Shown piece by piece: positions 13,340 to 24,122 of a stretch of 64,000 bases of DNA. The notes beneath the pieces are model-generated. The model was given only the letters and a program-made list of their open reading frames with translations, was not told where the DNA came from and did no database searches. A program made the position numbers and the translations under genes. The stretch is from Eulemur rufifrons (taxonomy: Eukaryota; Chordata; Mammalia; Primates; Lemuridae): the NCBI RefSeq assembly GCF_041146395.1, contig NC_090989.1, positions 45,658,501-45,722,500 on the forward strand, read 5' to 3'. Each line of letters starts with the position of its first letter. The stretch's first letter is position 1.

Positions 13340-13684
13340 ATGGTGATTCTCAAACATAGGAATGATACTGTTTCGGAAAGAATACAGGCCAGGCCCTTAA
13401 ACTCACTTCTTGGTTAATCCCCAAACTTTAGTCTTTTGTACACCTCTTTTCATAATTTTTTGCCATTATTTATTTGGTTTTATTCCTTAAATCAACTTTT
13501 TAAAAAATATACATACTACTTTAGCAATAATATAATGAAATTGTGTTTTAGAATGTTATTGTAATTTTACTAAAGCACATTAAATTAAATACATGACTAT
13601 AAAATTTTTAATGTTTGTCCATATGCCATTTAAAAGTATCTCACCATTAGATGCACATATGATACTTTGAAAAATACTGCCCTA
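13340..13684. mobile_element. Possible hAT DNA transposon remnant
   Basis: Ends resemble decayed hAT terminal inverted repeats: 'ggtgattctcaaacatagg' at the left and 'tactttgaaaaatactgcc' at the right. The AT-rich interior is not attributable. Confidence 0.35.
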
Positions 13685-14032
13685 GGAGCAATCAACATCG
13701 GCAAAAGCCTGAATTTTTAACTTTTAATTCTAAAAATGTCTTTCCCATCTATTCAACTTCCTCACATATGATGGAACAGCAAAATACAGTGAACCAAACG
13801 GCTCACAGAGAGATGCTGAAAGTTCTTACAACTAGAGAGAAAACCACAGGCTACTGCTTACACACTTTGCTAAAAATTTTCCTTTTTATTTTTGTTTAAA
13901 ACACATAATAGTTAAAAAGCATGGCCTTAAAAAATAGCATCACCAGTTTGTACTGATATGTTTAACATAAGACATCAGCCAGATAACCACAGACAAAGTA
14001 AACTAAAAAATTAGGGAAAATAATCTAGACCA
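13685..14032. other. Unique sequence
   Basis: Nothing recognisable; A/T-rich. Confidence 0.5.
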
Positions 14033-14326
14033 GTGTTTCCCAAAGTGTATCCCACAGAATATTAATTCTATAGGATCTTAATAGACATTACATGAAAAAA
14101 GGGGAGAAGATCTGTGGTCAAATAATTTTGGAAAATGTTATTAAACGAAGTTAAAGAACTTCTTTATTGTAAGACTTCTCAGATACTCTACTATTCTACT
14201 GTCCTTTGTGAGACTTGAAGGGAAATATATATTAATCAATGAGCCTTAGATGACTAAAATCGTTTTTTCTCTAACAGCATTTCATGGGCCTGGTATTCTA
14301 AGAAATATATTTTGGGAAATGCTGAT
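14033..14326. mobile_element. hAT-Charlie element with terminal inverted repeats
   Basis: The left end CAGTGTTTCCCAAA and the right end TTTGGGAAATGCTG form a 14-bp inverted repeat with two mismatches. Eight-base flanks ATCTAGAC and ATCTATCT agree at six positions, as expected of a decayed hAT target duplication. The interior ('atcccacagaatattaattc') resembles MER1/MER33-type elements. Confidence 0.72.
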
Positions 14327-14449
14327 CTATCTAGATTAGAAAAAATTTTATTTTCCTCAGACTATTGAGAACAAACTCCAAGGTAATGGATATTTTTAAA
14401 TTCATTCTATCTTACTTTTTAAAAGTACCTAGAGGTGCAATCTATCTTT

Positions 14450-14522
14450 TTCTGGGTTAATCACTGCCTTGTACCCCCAGGGACTCAAAAAAATATTATT
14501 GGATGTGGATGATAAATGAATA
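14450..14522 (+). mobile_element. Short LINE2 tail
   Basis: 'ctgccttgtacccccaggga' followed by 'gatgataaatgaat' matches the last 70 bases of L2 in diverged form. Confidence 0.5.
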
Positions 14523-14865
14523 TAAAAGACAACGTGAAACTTATTTTACTGGCAGTAGCATGGTTTGTACTGGCTACCTCTTTGCTTTCAGAAGTAATTT
14601 CTTTTTATTAATATCTCAACTCATAATGCTCCACAGAATGTGCGTCTTGATAATCTAAAAACAATCTTTGCTGAAGCTGATATCACCTAAAGAGCATGAA
14701 TGCACAACTGTTAAAATTCATGAAATCAGCAAACAGGATATTTTCCCTAGAGGATTCTTACTTATGTTCCATGCACACTATCCAAACCTGCAAGGGGAAT
14801 TCTAAATGGAGATTAAGTCCATGAATCGAAAATTAATTTGTCAAATTTAATTTTCCTAGTGACTA
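14523..14865. other. Unique sequence
   Basis: No gene or repeat recognised. Confidence 0.5.
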
Positions 14866-15110
14866 CAGTTGACCCTCAAACAACATGGGTTTGAACTGTG
14901 AGGGTCCACTTCCACACAGATTTTTTTTCAACCAAACATACGTCAAATATTCAGTATTCTCAGGATATGAAACTTGCCTATATGGAGACTGACTTTCATA
15001 TATGAAGTCTCCATAGGACCAATGTGGGACTTGAGTATCCATGGATTTTGGTATATGCGAGGGGTCCTGGAACCCGGAAACAGTCCCCCGCGTACACCAA
15101 GGAATGACTG
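14866..15110. mobile_element. Tigger/MER2-type miniature DNA transposon with TA duplication
   Basis: Exact ends are visible: TA then CAGTTGACCCTC at the left (TA at 14864-14865), and GGAATGACTG then TA at the right (15111-15112). The left half resembles Tigger2 ('ggtttgaactgtgagggtcc') and the right half resembles MER2 ('gggtcctggaacccggaaac'). At 245 bp it is a non-autonomous TcMar element with no transposase. Confidence 0.82.
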
Positions 15111-15259
15111 TACTGCATATGGTTTGAGGTGAAATTGTGAAAGTGAATGAGATGGAGCCCAGAGTGCCTCCTAAGACAGGTAAAGCCACAAAATGTTATC
15201 AAACAGAGTTTCAGCGTGAGATATGAGAGATACGGCAAGTGACACTATCGTCAATCTGA

Positions 15260-15389
15260 TAGTCATGACACCATTTTATGAGGTGTTCTACTCAATTGTC
15301 ATATCAGCTTGGGCAACTCACTTGGCTTTTCTAAAACCCAGTTTCATCTATTGAATGAGAAAGTTGAGGGAGGGACCATCTAGCACCTT
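15260..15389 (+). mobile_element. MIR SINE fragment
   Basis: 'cagcttgggcaactcacttg' and 'aacccagtttcatctattga' are the MIR core; the tail is absent. Confidence 0.65.
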
Positions 15390-15528
15390 GCTATTCAAAC
15401 TATGGTCCATGGACCAGGAGCATCAGCATCACCTGGGATCTTGTCAGAAATGTAGAAACTCAGGCCTCATTCCGGACCTACTGAGTCAGAGTCTTCCTTT
15501 TTACAAGAGCTCTAGGTAAGGTGGTACA
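15390..15528 (-). mobile_element. MER5A hAT element, partial
   Basis: 'aactatggtccatggaccag', 'gcatcagcatcacctgggat' and 'ctactgagtcagagtcttcc' match MER5A; one end is truncated. Confidence 0.82.
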
Positions 15529-15654
15529 CAGGTTTCCTAACTCTGTTCCTAGCACCTCAGACCACTCCCCACCCACCCCCACTGCCACCCAACCACCCTC
15601 ATGATGCCTCATTCTAAAGGCAGAATTAGCAGTGAGGATTAATTTTTTTTTTTA

Positions 15655-15812
15655 AAGCTCTGGTAATCCAAGCACTCTCTTTGGACAGGTAAGGAAACTG
15701 AGGCCCAGAGAGGTAAAGTATTAATAGATTTTCTGAAACCATGTAGCTAATTAGGAACAGAACCCAGATTTTATTATTAGTTTTCCAGTGCAGTTTATTG
15801 CTCTGTTTCAAG
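15655..15812 (-). mobile_element. MIR SINE, antisense
   Basis: 'aaggaaactgaggcccagag' (15690s) followed by 'aattaggaacagaacccaga' is an unusually well preserved reverse MIR core. Confidence 0.85.
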
Positions 15813-16243
15813 AGAATGTTACCAAAGTAATGAGATTAAATTGTCAAGTGTTAATGTTACAACAAATGAATAGCATTGTTTTTCTTCTTGTGGAAAAGCC
15901 TTTTTTTTTTTTTTAAGTTTAAAAATGACTGCTTTTTAATCAAATTATGTTATTCCTGAAAGTACTTAGAGAAGAACATTTGTGTATTCCCTGGGTGACA
16001 AGTGTCTCTTTTCATGTTGAGAAAATCTTTTCTTTTCTATTTTGTTCCCACTTCTTTTTTCACTATTGTCACTGATGGTAACCAAGAAACAAGAGTAGTT
16101 AGTTCTCCCAAAGTCAGAAAGAGTAACGAAACCACGTGAATGAACAATTGAGCATACTGTATTTGGCCTTTACTAGTCAGACGCATTCTTCAATTTGCCT
16201 CAAGACTATTCTGGATTTTTCCTGGAAAAAGTCTCAGGTACTT
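15813..16243. other. Unique sequence with a T run
   Basis: A T14 run lies near 15901-15914. Nothing else recognised. Confidence 0.5.
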
Positions 16244-16812
16244 TACAGTCATGGGTACTATACATAACAACATTTGGGTCAACAACAGACTGTATACACT
16301 ACAGTGGACCCATCAGATTATGATAGAGCCAAAAAATTCCTATTACTCAGTGCCCTCGTGGCCTTGTAACATTGTAGCCCAACGCATTACTCACTGGTGA
16401 TGCTGATATAAACAAACCTACTGCACTGCCAGTCAGATAAAAGCATAGCACATGCAATGATGTGCAGTACCTAATAACAATGATAAATGACTATGTTACT
16501 GATTTATGTATTTACTGCGCTATACTTATCGTTATTTTACAGTGTACTCCTTCTACTTATTAAAAAAATATTAACTGTAAAACAGCCTCAGGCAGGTCCT
16601 TCAGGAGGCGTTCCACAGGAGATGACAGCTCCATGTGTTGTTGCCTCTGAAAACCCTCCGCTGGGACAAGATATGGTGGTAGAAGACAGTGATATTGATG
16701 ATGCTGACCCTATGTAGGCCTAGGCTAATGTGTGCGTTTGTGTCTTAGTGTTTAACAATAAAGTAAAAAAACAAATATGAAAAATTCATAAAACAAGAAA
16801 AAGATCATAGAA

Positions 16813-17098
16813 GGCCAGGTATGGTGGCTCACACCTGTAATCCTAGCACTGTGGGACGCCAAGGCGGGAGGAGATCTTGAGCTCAGCAGTTTGACACAAG
16901 TCTGAGCAAGAGCGAGACCCCGTCTCTACAAAAACTATAAAAATTTACCAGGCACAGCTGAGGCAGGGGGATCACTTGAGCCCAGGAGTTTGAGGTTGCA
17001 GTTAGCTATGATGACAGCACTGCACTCTAGTCGGGGCAATAGAGCAAGACTGTCTCCAAAAAATAAAGAAAGAAAGAAAGAAAGAAAAGAAAAGAAAC
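16813..17098 (+). mobile_element. Old Alu inserted in the Tigger element
   Basis: It starts GGCCAGGTATGGTGGCTC and is flanked by an 11-bp target duplication AGATCATAGAA (16802-16812 and 17099-17109). The pol III A box survives as TGGCTCACACC (16825-16835), while the B box is decayed (16889-16898). The right arm lacks about 30 bases between 'accaggcac' and 'agctgaggcagggg'. The tail is a (GAAA)n-rich run at 17066-17096. The J-like wording and heavy mutation indicate an early insertion. Confidence 0.88.
17066..17096. repeat. (GAAA)n tail of the old Alu
   Basis: The Alu poly-A tail has evolved into GAAA and AAAG repeats, a common route to a microsatellite. Confidence 0.8.
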
Positions 17099-17696
17099 AG
17101 ATCATAGAATAAGAATATAAAGAAAAAGTATTTTTGAACAGCTCTGTAATGTGTATGTTTTAAGCTGTTATTACAAAAGAGTCAAAAAGTTTTAAAAAAT
17201 TAAAGTTATAAAGCAAAAATGTTACAGTAAGCTGAGGTTAATTTATTATTGAAGAAAGAAAAATGGTTTGTATAAATTTAGCGTAGCTAAGTGTACAGTG
17301 CTTATAAAGTTTACAGTAGTGTTCAGTAATGTCCTAGGCCTTCACATTCACCCGGAGCAACTTCTAGTCCTGCAAGCTCCATTCATGATAGGTATCCTAT
17401 ACAGGTGTACCATTTTTTATCTTTTATAAAGTATTTTTACTGTACCTTTTCTATGTTTAGATATGTTTAAAAACACAAATACTTACCACTGGTTACAATT
17501 GCCTACAGTATTCAGCAGAGTCACATGCTGTACGAGCCTGTAGCCTTAGGAGCCATAGGCTACACCACATACCCTGGGGTGTCTTAGGCTATACCATCTA
17601 GGTTTGTGTAAGTACACTGTACTCACACAAGGACAAAGTAACCTAATGATGCATTTCTCAGAATACATCCCCATAATTAAATGACATATTGTTGTA

Positions 17697-18304
17697 TTTA
17701 AAACAAAGAAAAAAAATAATTGCATGGTGCCATGTTTACCCTTTGAAAATGATTTTTTTCTCTTCTCCCATGTAGCATTTAACATGATTATTATCATAGA
17801 ATTGTAAAGCCAAATATGTCAAACCAAAAGCTAATGTCACTATTTCTTTTATGCTTGATAAATCTAAATTATCTTCCTCATTCTTCAAATCTTTGCTACC
17901 TGTAAATCTTTGTAACTTTGCGGGATTCTTAGTTCTTAATCTCTTTATCCTATACAAAGTTGCAGGGCTGTTTTGATAGATCACCATTCTTCAGTGTAAT
18001 GAAATTAGGTGATTTACAAAGTTTAGCCAAGTAATAAAAATATCTAGTACCTGATAGGAAGCTAAGAACTGAGCAAAATGCATACTTTCTCTTCTCAAGA
18101 AATTTTTCACTGCTGGCAGACATAAAAACTGCAGTAGATCCTTATAAAACACAGATGTTAGAAAATATAGCTAACACCTTCTCCAACCAAATTATATCTT
18201 TTCTTCTTTTTTTTTTTTTTTAGTAATAGTTGTTAAGGGTACTCATCTTAAACCACAATATATTCAAATAATAAATAAATTTTCATACCAAGATTTTATA
18301 GCAG
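17697..18304. other. Unique AT-rich sequence with a T run
   Basis: A T run lies near 18207-18222. Overlapping minus-strand frames at 17546-17987 run across the Tigger end and are not protein-like. Confidence 0.5.
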
Positions 18305-18545
18305 TACTATTCTATAGAAATTTTAGAGCCATATATATAATCATAAATTTTCTGATATTCACATTTAAAAAGTAAAATGAAACAGACAAACTTAATTTTA
18401 ATAAATTTTATTTAGCCAATATTTCTTAAATATTATCATTTCAACATGTAATCAAAATAAAAATTATTCATGAGATATTTTATATTATCTTTATATTAGT
18501 CATAGTAGTCTCCACAATGCATGTTAATTTTAAAAGATTAGAAGA
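18305..18545 (-). mobile_element. hAT-like element, copy 1 of a family seen three times
   Basis: 'ctattctatagaaatttta', 'aatattatcatttcaacatg' and 'tcatgagatattttatatta' match, in reverse, the right half of the copy at 58770-59129. Only about 240 bp is retained. No transposase. Confidence 0.65.
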
Positions 18546-18805
18546 AAATTATTGAAATTTAAAAGAAAAGTATAAATGATTTTTAAACAATTACAAAAGC
18601 CATTTTTGGTGATAAATCAGCATAAGCCTAGATAATTGAATTGTCGTGGTTCCTTTTTTTGGTATCAAAAAATCCTAAGAGAATACTGAAGATTTTTTCA
18701 TCACCAATTACTGTGAGATTTGCAGTTAGTGGTCAGGTTACTCCATAAAAAATTAAAAATTAAAATAATCAAAAATTAGAAGACCAATCGGATGCACAGT
18801 TGCTC

Positions 18806-18850
18806 ACTCACTCTCTCTCTCCCTGCTCCCTCCTCCTCCCTCCCTCTCCT
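18806..18850. repeat. Pyrimidine-rich (TC)n low-complexity tract
   Basis: TCTCTCTCTC followed by CTCC and CCTCC units makes an almost pure pyrimidine strand of about 45 bases. Confidence 0.85.
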
Positions 18851-18859
18851 ACTTTTATT

Positions 18860-19020
18860 TGTTTCTATCATATTCATTTATTTGTTGGTTTCCTTCTTTT
18901 TCACATGCATCACATGGAATGTAAGTTCTGTAGGGCAGGAACCAAAGATCTTGATCACCATTATATCCAGAGTACCTGCCGCACTGCCTGGGACGTGAGA
19001 ATCACTGAATGTTTGTTAAA
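18860..19020 (+). mobile_element. LINE2 3' end
   Basis: 'atggaatgtaagttctgtag', 'ggcaggaaccaaagatct', 'cagagtacctgccgcactgc' and 'atcactgaatgtttgtta' are the L2 tail in sense order. Confidence 0.8.
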
Positions 19021-20223
19021 ACAATTAACAAACAAAATAAGGAGTATCATCTGGGTCAGTATAAAGATAAAGGGTTTTAATTAATAATACACTCTAGAAT
19101 TCTAAATATTATGTATCCTAACATCTGATACAATAAACAGAGAGAATAAACATATCAAAAGTTTCAACTTCTATAGCACTTCTTCCAGATATTCTCAAGA
19201 TCGACAAGTTTTAGAATTTGTCCAGGTCCCACCCTCAGAGCTAGAAACGTTCTGCTAGGAGCCCCTACCAGTAGAAGCCTGGACCAAGGAGTACAAATCT
19301 GAGATCTTTTCACCCACAGCAGCCAACAGTGGATAAGTCAGAAGGACGGCTTGAAACAGCAAAGAGGAAAACCAAAAATGGAAGAGCAGGTCTGAGGGGA
19401 CAGGCAGAGGCCACAGCACCAGGGGGCTGGAGGTCTGATTGCATGTGGGCAGTGGCTGGTGGGAGACTAGATCCACCACGGCTCCTGCACAGGGACGCTG
19501 AACAACCTTACGTCAGTCCCCAGGGGCACACAGTTAATGCTCCATCATAACAGAAACTAAAAACAGTCGTGCTTACTCCAGATTCTGACTACCAGACCTT
19601 AGGTGATAACCAAGGTTTCAGAAATAGGGGTATTTGTTTAGAATTCATGTGACAGATTTAGGCATAACTAATTCAGATCTGTTTTGTCATATTTTCACCA
19701 TCATGCTCTTAAACTCACTTTTTTTCTTGACTTTTTACATTTAAGAAAAGTAACATGTTTGTAATTTAGTCAGTTTGCTATAATCCCCACCTGAAATATA
19801 CAAATATTTAAAATAACACACAAAAAACCCAAGTGTCTATTTGAGCTATGAAATGTTTCCTGTTAACTACATGAGACACTAAAGGAGTAGCTGCTATAAA
19901 GAAACCTTGGGGATGATTAGATCTGATAATAAACTTTATAGGTTTATGACTCAGAATTAAATTAGATTAGGAAGTTAAAAGGAAAACAACCAAATTGTTT
20001 AAAATGCTGGCATTCCCTAAACAGATCGGGGAAGCTGAGATAAAAGCATGTTTTAGGGAGTTAACTGAAAACAATTTGGCACTAGAGAGGTAGTTTTGAG
20101 AATCTTTCAGCACCTAGATCTGACTCTAGCTTGAAAAACACACAATTCTAACAATGAGCGTTAGAAATTCTCACTGACATTAACCAACAGCTCTTCATTA
20201 CCCCTTCCCACTACCATACTGTT
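19021..20223. other. Unique stretch with a GC-rich island at 19190-19550
   Basis: The GC-rich part (19220-19540) holds 73-74-codon frames on both strands and phrases such as 'caccagggggctggaggtct'. No splice-flanked exon was found. The following 19560-20220 is AT-rich with no recognised repeat. Confidence 0.45.
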
Positions 20224-20490
20224 AAATAGAAGGAAAAAGTTCTAGTGTTCAATAGTGCAATAGGGCAACTATAGTTAACAATAATTTATTATATTTCAAA
20301 ATAGCTAGAAGTTTTCAAATGTTCCCAACATAAAGCAATGATAAATGTTTCAGATGAATCATGTCCCAGTTACCCTGATTTGATCATTATATGTTACATA
20401 CTTGTATCAAAATATAACATGTATTGTTATATTTTGAATGAATATGTATAATTATTATGTATCAATAAAAAATTTAAAAAAATAAAAGAG
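20224..20490 (+). mobile_element. LINE-1 3' end
   Basis: The L1 3' UTR is well preserved: 'ctatagttaacaataattta', 'aaagcaatgataaatgtttc', 'accctgatttgatcattata' and 'attattatgtatcaataaaa' followed by A-rich tail. The wording is of the older L1MA/L1PB kind shared across primates, and it is much more diverged than the tail at 47.7 kb. Confidence 0.85.
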
Positions 20491-20834
20491 AACCATTATA
20501 CTTTGCAGTACTCTTAAAAAAAAATTCTCACTGACAAAAGATAATCAAAGGACTTGAGATATTCAAGGTTAGTGCAGGTGCTTACAGCTGAAAGGCCAAT
20601 TTCTTTGGGAGAATTTGTGAATACATGTCTAAGCATTTCTTCTTCACTTCCTGACTTATAACCCAGCTCATACCACACTGTATTCTTCCCCCTTTACTGA
20701 TAGCACTAGTGCTACCTGGCTAGAAGAGAATACAAATATTTGCTTAAGGGAAATACCAGAATTGATGTCAGAGAAGGAGCTAGTGTAAGAATTCAAGTTA
20801 CTTAATGATTCAAAAAAAAAAAAAAAAATACATG
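20491..20834. other. Unique sequence ending in an A run
   Basis: The A-rich run at about 20812-20828 has no recognisable SINE body attached. Confidence 0.5.
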
Positions 20835-20925
20835 AAGGATGCCAAAATAGCAGAAGGCTGGATCTCTACCCTTAAGGAACTTACAATCTAGTTGGAGAGA
20901 GAAAACATACACAATTAGACAGTTA
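20835..20925 (-). mobile_element. LINE2 fragment, antisense
   Basis: 'tacccttaaggaacttacaa' and 'tctagttggagagagaaaac' are the reverse of the L2 tail. Confidence 0.6.
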
Positions 20926-20954
20926 GATGCTAAACCACTCTATTAACAAACCAG

Positions 20955-21130
20955 TACAGTAGTAGTCCCAAGTCTCTATCACATTACTGTTTTACTTTCT
21001 CTGTAGCACTTATCACCATCTGAAATTGCTCTGTGTGTTTATGTACTGTATGTATATTTATTGTTTATGATATGTCTCCCACTAGAATGTATGTTCCATG
21101 GGAGGAGAGCCTGGGTCTGTTGATGATGAA
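20955..21130 (+). mobile_element. LINE2 fragment, sense
   Basis: 'gcacttatcaccatctgaaa', 'gtatatttattgtttatgat' and 'cccactagaatgtatgttcc' follow L2 in sense, facing the preceding antisense piece. Confidence 0.8.
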
Positions 21131-21159
21131 TATTGGCACCAATAAGGAATAAAATAGAT

Positions 21160-21345
21160 CACCTATAGCTATATGTCATTAAGTTCTCAATGAGTGATGC
21201 AGATTAAGTGGGCTCCAAGCAGTAGGAGGAGGAGTAGAGTGAGGTTTTATAGTCAAGGAGGGCTCCATAGAAGAGGGGAAGTCACTGAAGGGAAGTCAGA
21301 TGTGAAGGAATGAAGAAGGACCATTGCCAAAGTGAAGTAGGATGT
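21160..21345 (-). mobile_element. Possible LINE2 fragment, antisense
   Basis: 'gtcaaggagggctccataga' with 'gtcagatgtgaaggaatgaa' matches the reverse L2 block that usually reads 'gtcagggaaggcctctctga'. Confidence 0.45.
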
Positions 21346-21439
21346 GAAAAGCAGAAACACATGCCACTGGTAGAATAGTATAGGCTAGCTCCTGGATTTC
21401 CCCATGTGATTAATCCAAAACTAAAACTTACCCTCACCA

Positions 21440-21695
21440 ACCCCTCTCTTCATTAAAAATTCCATCCTCTCCATCACATATATCCAAAGTCTACAGCCAC
21501 CAAAGACTCCTCTCCCCTGCTCACTACTACCCCAGGAACAAGGAGTGTCCAAGTGCTAAAGACACTACCTCAGCTGTTTCTCTCTTGTCTATACATTCTC
21601 CTCTACTCACACTGCCAACATTTTGACCAAGCCCTCATTAACATTTACTTGAACTATTGCAACAGTCTCTGAACTGATCTTCAATGTCCCCAATC
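21440..21695 (+). mobile_element. LINE2 fragment, sense
   Basis: 'cttgaactattgcaacagtc' and 'tgaactgatcttcaatgtcc' match the L2 segment upstream of its terminal 3' region. Confidence 0.65.
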
Positions 21696-21880
21696 TACCT
21701 TCCAAGATGTGATTTCTAGTCCCAGCTCTGCCTCTAGGTTGTCCGTGTGACACTGGATGGATAAATCACAACCTCTCTCTGCCTTCATCTTCTCATCTGT
21801 ACAGTGAGCGCTTTGGACAGACTAAATCCTGTCCACATTCTCTTCCTACTCACACATCCCAGTATCCTAGGATGTTGCGA
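21696..21880 (+). mobile_element. MIR SINE
   Basis: 'ctagtcccagctctgcctct' and 'tgtgacactggatggataaa' followed by 'ttcatcttctcatctgtaca' are the MIR core, directly abutting the L2 fragment. Confidence 0.78.
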
Positions 21881-22377
21881 TCCTCTGCAGAACCTAGCAC
21901 TGTGCTTTGGACAGAAGGATGACCCAAGTTTACTTTATTTTAAATATAATTGAGTAGCGCTTTCCAAATAATGCTATTAAAAATTATCTGAGAGCTTCAA
22001 TTTGAAGACTTTTTATAGATATTTCTTTCTTAGGCTTTATTTTGCTTTCTCAAATACATTTACACTCTAAGCGCAGGGCTTTCTCCATTCTAACCAAAAA
22101 TATAGTTAATTTTACATGCTAAGAAAAAAAAATCTAGCTAAAAAAAGTTTTTAAATCAAGTTTTTAAAAATAGAGTTAATTCTCCTTTCTGAGCAAATAT
22201 CTCTGTCCTCTCTCTCTTTCTCTCTCACTCATACACACACATTTTTTCTCATGCCTTTTAGGTATAGATTAAACAATCTAGTAGTAATCAATACAGAGTC
22301 ATGCTTATAATATCTCTATCCTGTTAAATTCCTAATTGTTGATGAAATAACTAGATGGATGGAAAAGAAAATTAGAG
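21881..22377. other. AT-rich unique sequence with a (TC)n tract
   Basis: A TCTCTCTCTCTTTCTCTC run lies near 22207-22226, followed by ACACACAC. Confidence 0.6.
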
Positions 22378-22521
22378 CAGTGCCTCTCAAATGTTAATGT
22401 GTACATGAATCATCCGGGCATGTCATGAAAAGGCAGATTCTGACGCAGTTAGTCTGGAGTGAGGCCTGAGACTCTGCATTTCTTCCAAACTCCCAAGTGA
22501 TTTAGAAGCTGCTGCTCTGAG
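22378..22521 (+). mobile_element. MER5A hAT element
   Basis: 'gcagtgcctctcaaatgtta', 'catgaatcatccgggcatgt', 'ctgagactctgcatttcttc' and 'caagtgatttagaagctgct' follow MER5A end to end, with the 3' terminus diverged. Confidence 0.8.
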
Positions 22522-22544
22522 AACAGACGTGCTTACAACAAGAT

Positions 22545-22760
22545 GCAAGAACACAAGGGAACCTTGGAGATCATGAGGTTAAACTCCTTCATTTTTATAG
22601 GTAAGGAACGCTGAGGCCCAGACTTGTGGGACAGCGTGTTCCAGCTCCCACAGCTGGTACTCACAGAAGAGGGACAGGCACAAACATGCAAAGCCCCCAG
22701 CTCGGAATCCCGGACTGCCCAATGCCACGCTGCCCTGGCGCAGTGTAGACGCACACCCTC
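22545..22760 (-). mobile_element. MIR SINE, antisense
   Basis: 'acgctgaggcccagacttgt' and 'ctcccacagctggtactcac' give the reverse core; 'aatgccacgctgccctgg' is the 5' end. The 81- and 109-codon frames here are repeat-derived. Confidence 0.8.
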
Positions 22761-23984
22761 ACTCTCTTCTGGCTGCACCTGGTATGTTCATCTCACTTTT
22801 GGAAGAGCAGCAAATTTCTCTTCACCTTCTACTGTGGGAAGAGATAAGCCCTCAAATCTCATCTTCCTCACTTACTATCTTCAGAAGACTTTACCTCCAC
22901 CCCACCAAAGAGGAAAATGGAGGAAGCCTCCTAATTCTGCCAAACCAGTCTGACTGCCTTTTTTTCCATTTTTACCACAGCTTTACCGAAACGTTGAGAG
23001 AAAAGGAGACTGTTTTCTAATTGTATTAAACCAACTGATTATGAAATCTGAGAAGCACAGACTTAGACGCACTGTCACTACCAAAACATCATGTTTATTT
23101 TGTGGAAGTTCCTTGTCTACAAACATGAGGGCTTGCACTTAGAAAGTTCTAGTAGCTTCCCATACATAGGCCTCCCACTCTTCCCCCTTCCAAGGGTTTC
23201 ATGATTTTGCATCAGGCTCCTAAGGTCAGAAGGACTTGTTTATAAGAAGGAAGGCAAAACAAGAGGAATATTCAGACAATAGTATGAATTTCTCTTCCTC
23301 TGATAAGGACCAAGGGTCATCCACAGCTCACTGAGAGAGCATCTAAAACCATAGCAAGGCCCCGACCCGACGGAGGGAACTGGGAAACAGAGCACTCTTT
23401 TATAGTTCAGTCTATTAAGAAAAGTATCAGCCTTGAATTCATTTGGTTTCAATTTACTTTTCACAAAATAGACACATATAGTGAAAGATCTTGGGTTGGT
23501 ATTTTCCTTTCTGCTTGCAAATTTTACCCCATTCAAAACATGAAAAGAGAAAAATAATGGTGCTAACCAGAGCCAAACATAATATGGGTGGACACGGTGC
23601 AAACTTTCCCTTAGAAAGCTTTACCCCTACACATGATGGGTGAGATTTCTCCTTAACAGGAAAAGAGAGGCATGTTTTTTGGCAATAGACCATTTTGCTA
23701 TCAAGAGGACATGACACACCCAAGAGAATCTTCATTCTCCTTCTCTTTTTAGAACCTGCAGACTCTTTCACTAAGTGAGAGATGTTATCCTCCTAACTTT
23801 ATCCTCTTGAAAGTAGAAGTTAATGAGTTTTTTTTTAATTGTGGGGTCCTTCCTCGGTCTGTTTCTGCATCCCATAGCACTGTAATCTGTGGTATTTAAG
23901 AAATTTATACCCACCCTTTCCTCCTCTCCTAAAAAAAAAAAAAAAACTCTCAGCTATCATCTTTCACTCTAGAAATCATTAATT
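22761..23984. other. Unique stretch without a recognised repeat
   Basis: Two overlapping minus-strand frames of 120 and 105 codons (23240-23771) lack splice signals, family motifs or a membrane or secretion pattern that I trust. The A run at 23931-23946 has no SINE body attached. Confidence 0.45.
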
Positions 23985-24122
23985 TTAGATCTAGAAGATC
24001 ATTACAGATCATCTCCCATGTGTGTCTAACTGAGGCCTTTTGCAGGGAAATATTAATATTTCTTAATTGAGACAGAACCAGGACATCTAATTTACAATCC
24101 CATGCTCTTTTTACTACACCAA
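23985..24122 (-). mobile_element. MIR SINE, antisense, diverged
   Basis: 'aactgaggccttttgcaggg' and 'agacagaaccaggacatcta' followed by 'ctctttttactacacca' give reverse MIR order. Confidence 0.6.

Larger units (their letters stand above)
16246..17694 (+). mobile_element. Tigger3-like DNA transposon, near complete, split by an Alu
   Basis: The left end is TA/CAGTCATGGG (TA at 16244-16245); the right end finishes ..ATATTGTTG/TA (17695-17696). Internal order matches Tigger3: 'ggtgatgctgatataaacaa', 'aaaacagcctcaggcaggtc', 'gtgatattgatgatgctgac', 'gtcctaggccttcacattca', 'caattgcctacagtattcag' and 'aatgatgcatttctcagaat'. Without the inserted Alu the element is about 1.16 kb, so it is an internally deleted non-autonomous copy with no intact transposase. 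The 76-codon frame at 16487-16717 is part of this repeat and not a host gene. Confidence 0.88.

Noticed and set aside
16487..16717. 76-codon frame with a hydrophobic start and an acidic end
   Set aside because: It lies wholly in the Tigger3-like element and matches that repeat's consensus DNA, not a host gene or an intact transposase.
18792..19084. Leucine/serine-rich frames resembling a signal peptide
   Set aside because: They come from a (TC)n tract followed by a LINE2 tail.
22533..22953. Frames on both strands in a GC-rich patch
   Set aside because: The patch is an antisense MIR; 'ctgaggcccaga' and 'cacagctggta' are its core.
23240..23771. Two overlapping minus-strand frames of 120 and 105 codons
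   Set aside because: No family motif or exon boundaries; the two frames overlap each other out of phase.
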